Origin: Planococcaceae bacterium UBA3378
Lineage (GTDB): Bacteria; Bacillota; Bacilli; Bacillales_A; Planococcaceae
Length of the DNA: 8,224 bases
Reading direction: 5' to 3'
NCBI GenBank assembly: GCA_002359075.1
Contig: DEQA01000266.1
Coordinates: 1-8,224, forward strand
A program made the position numbers and the translations under genes. The notes beneath the pieces are model-generated. The model saw only the letters and a list, made by a program, of their open reading frames with translations. It was not told the origin of the DNA and did no database searches. Shown here piece by piece: positions 5,325-8,224 of the stretch (position 1 is the stretch's first letter; the number at the start of each line of letters is the position of its first letter).

Positions 5325-5834
5325 TCATAGGCTGCCGCTTTTTTTGGCTGCAATTTTCGCCATGCGGGCTTCGAGTACTTCACTCCGGTCGCGCAGCATA
5401 TGTTTATGAAGAAGGTAGTCTTCGTCAGCAGGTGGAAGCGCGGCAATTTTTGAGGCGACTGTTTCCAAAAAAGCCGGCTCCGTAATAGACAGATCGAATG
5501 GCTGGAAAGGCTTTTGCTGCTCGACAGCTTCAATCGCCTGGAAGATGTGTTGTTCTAGCAATCTATCATCGAGCGGCTGTAAAAAAACTGAATGACGGTT
5601 CTGTTGGAGATTGTGAAGAGATTTTGTTAAAATTCTTGCAGAGCCGCTGTAGTTGCCGCGACGCCAGTGGTACATGCCGGTTGCAAGCTGTACAAGTCCG
5701 ACAAGGACATGGTCTTTATCCCCGGGTGCAATTTCCTTCCAGTACTCTTCCAGCACTTCATGGCATTCGAAATAGTCGCGATTGCCGTTGAAATATGTAC
5801 AATAAGCTACATACAATGGATGGGTATATGGCAA
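5325..5834 (-). CDS. ypuF: DUF309 family protein (YpuF-like)
   Basis: This is the only reverse-strand gene, with about 169 residues. It has the two DUF309 signatures: YFECHEVLEEYWK (about 21-33) and GLVQLATGMYHWRRGN (46-61). The H-E-x-L-E-E pattern and the conserved histidine and arginines suggest a small helical protein with a polar binding site, but the family's biochemical role is unknown to me. B. subtilis has the DUF309 gene ypuF close to scpA. The start is ambiguous. TTG at 5834-5832 has an excellent AAAGGTG 6 nt upstream and gives MPYTHPLYVAY, like relatives. An in-frame GTG at 5843-5841 would add three residues but would overlap that ribosome binding site. A stop codon lies just upstream of the GTG. 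It is convergent with ribT and divergent from scpA. Confidence 0.85.
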   Translation of the reverse strand: MPYTHPLYVAYCTYFNGNRDYFECHEVLEEYWKEIAPGDKDHVLVGLVQLATGMYHWRRGNYSGSARILTKSLHNLQQNRHSVFLQPLDDRLLEQHIFQAIEAVEQQKPFQPFDLSITEPAFLETVASKIAALPPADEDYLLHKHMLRDRSEVLEARMAKIAAKKSGSL

Positions 5835-5891
5835 ATGAATCACCTTTCCTCTATACTATGATTGAACTATTTATATACAAACGACAGGTGG
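5829..5891 (+). promoter_or_regulatory. Divergent control region between the DUF309 gene and scpA
   Basis: Only 64 bp separate the two divergent starts. A forward -10-like TATACT (5852-5857, 5 of 6 matches) lies 17 bp after TGGCAA (5829-5834, 3 of 6). On the reverse strand TAGTAT (complement of 5853-5858) lies 16 bp from TTGTAT (complement of 5875-5880). The two weak promoters would share the same central bases. The scpA Shine-Dalgarno AGGTGG (5886-5891) is 7 nt before its ATG. The promoter hexamers are weak and need experimental support. Confidence 0.3.
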
Positions 5892-5898
5892 CATACAA

Positions 5899-6675
5899 AT
5901 GAGTTATGAAGTGAAACTTGAAGCATTTACAGGTCCACTCGATCTATTATTGCATTTAATTCACCGATTGGAAATTGATATATATGATATTCCGATGGCT
6001 GAGCTGACAGCACAGTATATCGACCATCTCCATACGATGAAAGAACTGGAGCTCAATGAAGCGAGTGAATATTTAGTGATGGCTGCAACACTTTTGGCCA
6101 TCAAAAGCAGGATGCTCCTTCCTATTCATGAGGGAGAGTTAGAGGATGCTGAATTTATTGAAGAAGGTCCTGACCCTCGTGAGGAGCTTGTTACGCGATT
6201 AATCGAATATAAAAAATATAAAGAAGCAGCAACGAATCTGCAGTCGCTCGAAGAAGAGCGGGCACAAGTCTATACAAGGCCGCCTGCTGATCTTTCCGAA
6301 TATGCTGTGGCTGAACAGACAGTCCTGTTCGAAACAGAGGTCAATGTCTATGATATGCTGTCGGCATTTCAAAAGCTGCTGCGCCGTAAGCAGCTGAAAA
6401 AACCGCTTAAAACACGTGTAGCCAGACAGGAAATTTCGATTAAGGATCAAATGCTTGCTGTTGTGGACCGGTTAAAGAAAAGCGGCGGCAAGACGACGTT
6501 TACAGAACTATTCCCGTTTGAGGATAAGGAAACGCTGATTGTCACGTTTTTATCATTACTAGAATTAATGAAGCGCCAAGTCGTCTTTGTAGAGCAGACA
6601 AACAACTTTGAAGAACTGACCGTATTACTACAAAAGGAGGAAATTGGCGATGGACTCGAAGAACTTGATGAGTAG
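5899..6675 (+). CDS. scpA: Segregation and condensation protein A, ScpA (kleisin)
   Basis: ScpA is the kleisin subunit that bridges the heads of the SMC dimer. With ScpB it forms bacterial condensin for chromosome compaction and segregation at the nucleoid. The 258-residue product is of normal family length. The N-terminal helical domain begins with FTGPLDLLLHLI (10-21), the ScpA signature, followed by IYDIPMAELTAQYI and LVMAATLLAIKSRMLLP. The acidic middle region contains REELVTRLIEYKKYKEAA. A C-terminal winged helix (about 200-245, TFTELFPFEDKETLIVTFL) would bind the SMC head. The ATG at 5899 has AGGTGG 7 nt upstream. It overlaps scpB by 26 bp, consistent with coupled synthesis of two subunits of one complex. 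Confidence 0.96.
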   Translation: MSYEVKLEAFTGPLDLLLHLIHRLEIDIYDIPMAELTAQYIDHLHTMKELELNEASEYLVMAATLLAIKSRMLLPIHEGELEDAEFIEEGPDPREELVTRLIEYKKYKEAATNLQSLEEERAQVYTRPPADLSEYAVAEQTVLFETEVNVYDMLSAFQKLLRRKQLKKPLKTRVARQEISIKDQMLAVVDRLKKSGGKTTFTELFPFEDKETLIVTFLSLLELMKRQVVFVEQTNNFEELTVLLQKEEIGDGLEELDE

Positions 6676-7231
6676 AATAGAAGCATTATTATTTGTTGCA
6701 GGGGATGATGGTATGACGTCACGCCAACTTGCACAATATTTAGATGTGGAAGTAATTGATGTGGAAGCTGGACTAAGTGAGCTGGAGACGAAATATAATG
6801 AAGCAGAGGACCACGGTATCACAATAAAGCAATTAGCGGGTACGTACCAGCTAACGACAAAGCAATCCGTAGCCGACACAATAAAAAAGCTTGTGGAAAA
6901 TCCCGCAAGCCAAGTGTTGACATCTGCTTCGCTTGAAGTGCTGGCCATTATTGCGTACAAGCAGCCCATTACCCGGGCAGAAGTGGAGGACCTGCGGGGT
7001 GTGAAAAGTGAGCGTCCGATTCAAACGCTCGTCTCACGTGCTTTAGTTCAGGAAGTAGGGCGTGCCGAAAAGACAGGACGAGCGATCCTTTACGGTACGA
7101 CAAAGGAATTTCTCAATTACTTTGGCCTCAAGGATATTTCCGAGCTGCCGCCTCTGCCAACAGAGGAATCAGAAGAGGAGGAAGCAACGGATTTATTCAT
7201 GACCAAGTTCCAAGAAGCATTTAACGAATAA
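6650..7231 (+). CDS. scpB: Segregation and condensation protein B, ScpB
   Basis: ScpB is the dimeric winged-helix partner that binds the middle region of ScpA within the SMC complex. The 193-residue product is close to the 197 residues of B. subtilis ScpB. The first winged helix includes RIEALLFVAGDDGMTSRQL (9-27). The second holds SLEVLAIIAYKQPITRAEV (94-112), the family signature, then GVKSER, GRAILYGTT (144-152) and the tail motif ELPPLP (165-170). An acidic C-terminus follows. AGGAGG at 6635-6640 stands 9 nt before the ATG at 6650. A TTG at 6644 in the same frame is only 3 nt away and is less likely. The stop codon overlaps the ribosome binding site of the next gene. Confidence 0.95.
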   Translation: MDSKNLMSRIEALLFVAGDDGMTSRQLAQYLDVEVIDVEAGLSELETKYNEAEDHGITIKQLAGTYQLTTKQSVADTIKKLVENPASQVLTSASLEVLAIIAYKQPITRAEVEDLRGVKSERPIQTLVSRALVQEVGRAEKTGRAILYGTTKEFLNYFGLKDISELPPLPTEESEEEEATDLFMTKFQEAFNE

Positions 7232-7242
7232 GGAGCGTATGC

Positions 7243-8202
7243 TTGAAGAAATTTTGGCTGATGTTGTTATTGCTGCTCGTGCCGGTGAATGTGGAAGCAG
7301 CGTCCAGCTATGCAGTAGTCGATGCACAGACAGGACGGCTTCTGGAAGGGCAAGCTGAGGATGCTCGCCTGCCGATCGCCAGTCTGACAAAGATGTGGAC
7401 GGCCCTTATTGCGATAGAAAATGGCCATCTTGATGATATGGTGACCGTGTCCAAACGTGCTGCCTATAGTGAGGGCTCCTCGATTTATTTGGAAGAGGGA
7501 CAAGAGGTAAAGCTGGAGCATCTATTATACGGACTCATGCTGCGTTCAGGAAATGATGCCGCTACTGCGATTGCTGAACATGTCGGCGGTTCGGTCGATG
7601 GGTTTGTAAAACTGATGAACGATAAAGCTGAACTGTATGGGCTGGGCAGTACGATGTTTACCAATCCATCGGGGCTTCATCATGAAGAACATCTTTCCTC
7701 GGCAGAAGATACTGCCAGGATGCTGCAGATTGCGATGCAGAATGATACATTCCGCAAAATTGCCACAACGGTTCTTTATAAGGGAGAAAATGTCTGGGAG
7801 AACAAGCATAAGCTATTATCCCAGGGGATAGGTGCCATTGCGGGGAAAACAGGCTATACAAAGGTCGCAGGACGTACATTAGCAACCTATTTCGAGCGCG
7901 GGGATAAAGAGTTTGTCATCGTGACAATCAATGAATCGAATGACTGGTTATTCCACAAGGAACTGGCAGATCGGGTAGAAGCACAGTACGAAAATTATGA
8001 GCTTGTTGAAGCAGGCGAGTACTTGATCCCCAATGCAATTGTCACAGTAAAAAAACCGATCTCCCTGCTGCTGACAAAAGAAGAGCGGGACAATATCCAT
8101 CACACGCTCATTGCCCGCCGTGATTACCAACGGGCCATCTGGCAGGTTTCACTTGAGGGAGAGGTTATTTTTTCCCAAGCTGTATCCATTCAAGAAGACT
8201 GA
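7243..8202 (+). CDS. dacB: D-alanyl-D-alanine carboxypeptidase, DacB-like (PBP5* type, S11 family)
   Basis: This exported penicillin-binding protein removes the terminal D-alanine from peptidoglycan stem peptides. Catalytic motifs are SLTK (47-50, Ser47 nucleophile and Lys50), SGN (102-104) and KTG (202-204). A signal peptide spans about 1-19 (KK, then a leucine-rich core, cleavage after VEA). GLMLRSGNDAATAIAEHVGG and KTGYTKVAGRTL strongly resemble B. subtilis DacB, which lies two genes after scpB there and acts on spore cortex under sigma-E. The TTG at 7243 is supported by AAGGAG (7230-7235) 7 nt upstream. An ATG at 7239 is out of frame. At 319 residues it is about 60 shorter than B. subtilis DacB. 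A reduced C-terminal domain is present (LLLTKEERDNI) but the final basic, membrane-associating extension is missing. No spmA follows before the terminator. Confidence 0.87.
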   Translation: MKKFWLMLLLLLVPVNVEAASSYAVVDAQTGRLLEGQAEDARLPIASLTKMWTALIAIENGHLDDMVTVSKRAAYSEGSSIYLEEGQEVKLEHLLYGLMLRSGNDAATAIAEHVGGSVDGFVKLMNDKAELYGLGSTMFTNPSGLHHEEHLSSAEDTARMLQIAMQNDTFRKIATTVLYKGENVWENKHKLLSQGIGAIAGKTGYTKVAGRTLATYFERGDKEFVIVTINESNDWLFHKELADRVEAQYENYELVEAGEYLIPNAIVTVKKPISLLLTKEERDNIHHTLIARRDYQRAIWQVSLEGEVIFSQAVSIQED

Positions 8203-8222
8203 TAATAGTCTTCTTTTTTTTT
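8192..8222 (+). terminator. Intrinsic terminator of the scpA-scpB-dacB operon
   Basis: AAGAAGACT (8192-8200) pairs perfectly over 9 bp with AGTCTTCTT (8207-8215) around the 6-nt loop GATAAT. A run of nine Ts (8214-8222) follows. The stem contains the last codons and the first base of the dacB stop codon, so the gene ends naturally here. Confidence 0.9.
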
Positions 8223-8224
8223 GC

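Noticed and set aside
5303..5861. Forward reading frames at 5303-5485, 5498-5791 and 5667-5861
   Set aside because: They are antisense to, or largely within, the DUF309 gene, whose conserved motifs are clear on the reverse strand. Their translations look like low-complexity shadows.

Overview
The window is chromosomal core DNA from an endospore-forming Firmicute of the order Bacillales. The evidence is a complete spoIIA operon (anti-sigma antagonist, anti-sigma kinase, sigma-F), a GerA-type SpoVAF protein, diaminopimelate decarboxylase, RibT, a DUF309 (YpuF-like) protein, the condensin subunits ScpA and ScpB, and a DacB-like D,D-carboxypeptidase. The gene order is a shortened version of the Bacillus subtilis spoIIA-spoVA-lysA-...-ribT-ypuF-scpA-scpB-...-dacB region. 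The sequence style and the missing genes fit a Planococcaceae/Caryophanaceae relative (Solibacillus, Lysinibacillus or Sporosarcina type) better than B. subtilis itself, but that placement is inference.

Layout. 1-184 is non-coding and holds candidate promoter and leader signals for spoIIA. 185-3193 carries spoIIAA-spoIIAB-sigF-spoVAF as one tightly packed forward operon (8-bp overlap, 12-bp gap, 4-bp ATGA overlap). 3194-3351 is an intergenic region with inverted repeats. lysA (3352-4668) is followed 3 bp later by a 38-codon membrane microprotein gene with a TTG start (4672-4788). ribT (4899-5258) ends in a strong terminator. The DUF309 gene is the only reverse-strand gene (5325-5834) and is convergent with ribT. 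scpA (5899-6675), scpB (6650-7231) and dacB (7243-8202) form a second packed forward operon that ends in a strong terminator at 8192-8222. No gene-free stretch exceeds 300 bases. I see no RNA gene, CRISPR array, IS element, phage gene or origin.

How the genes work together. SpoIIAA and SpoIIAB form the partner-switching circuit that keeps sigma-F inactive until asymmetric division. SpoVAF is a spore inner-membrane protein, here attached directly to that circuit because spoVAA-spoVAE are absent between sigF and spoVAF. LysA makes lysine from meso-diaminopimelate. ScpA and ScpB assemble with SMC for chromosome compaction and segregation. DacB trims peptidoglycan, and in B. subtilis it acts on spore cortex.

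I found no convincing undescribed system. The points most worth a second look are the collapsed spoVA cluster, a possible anti-Shine-Dalgarno hairpin in the spoIIAA leader, the zero-spacing ribosome binding site of sigF, the unannotated-size microprotein after lysA, and a DacB without its usual C-terminal extension. Comparisons with B. subtilis proteins are from memory, not from alignments run here.
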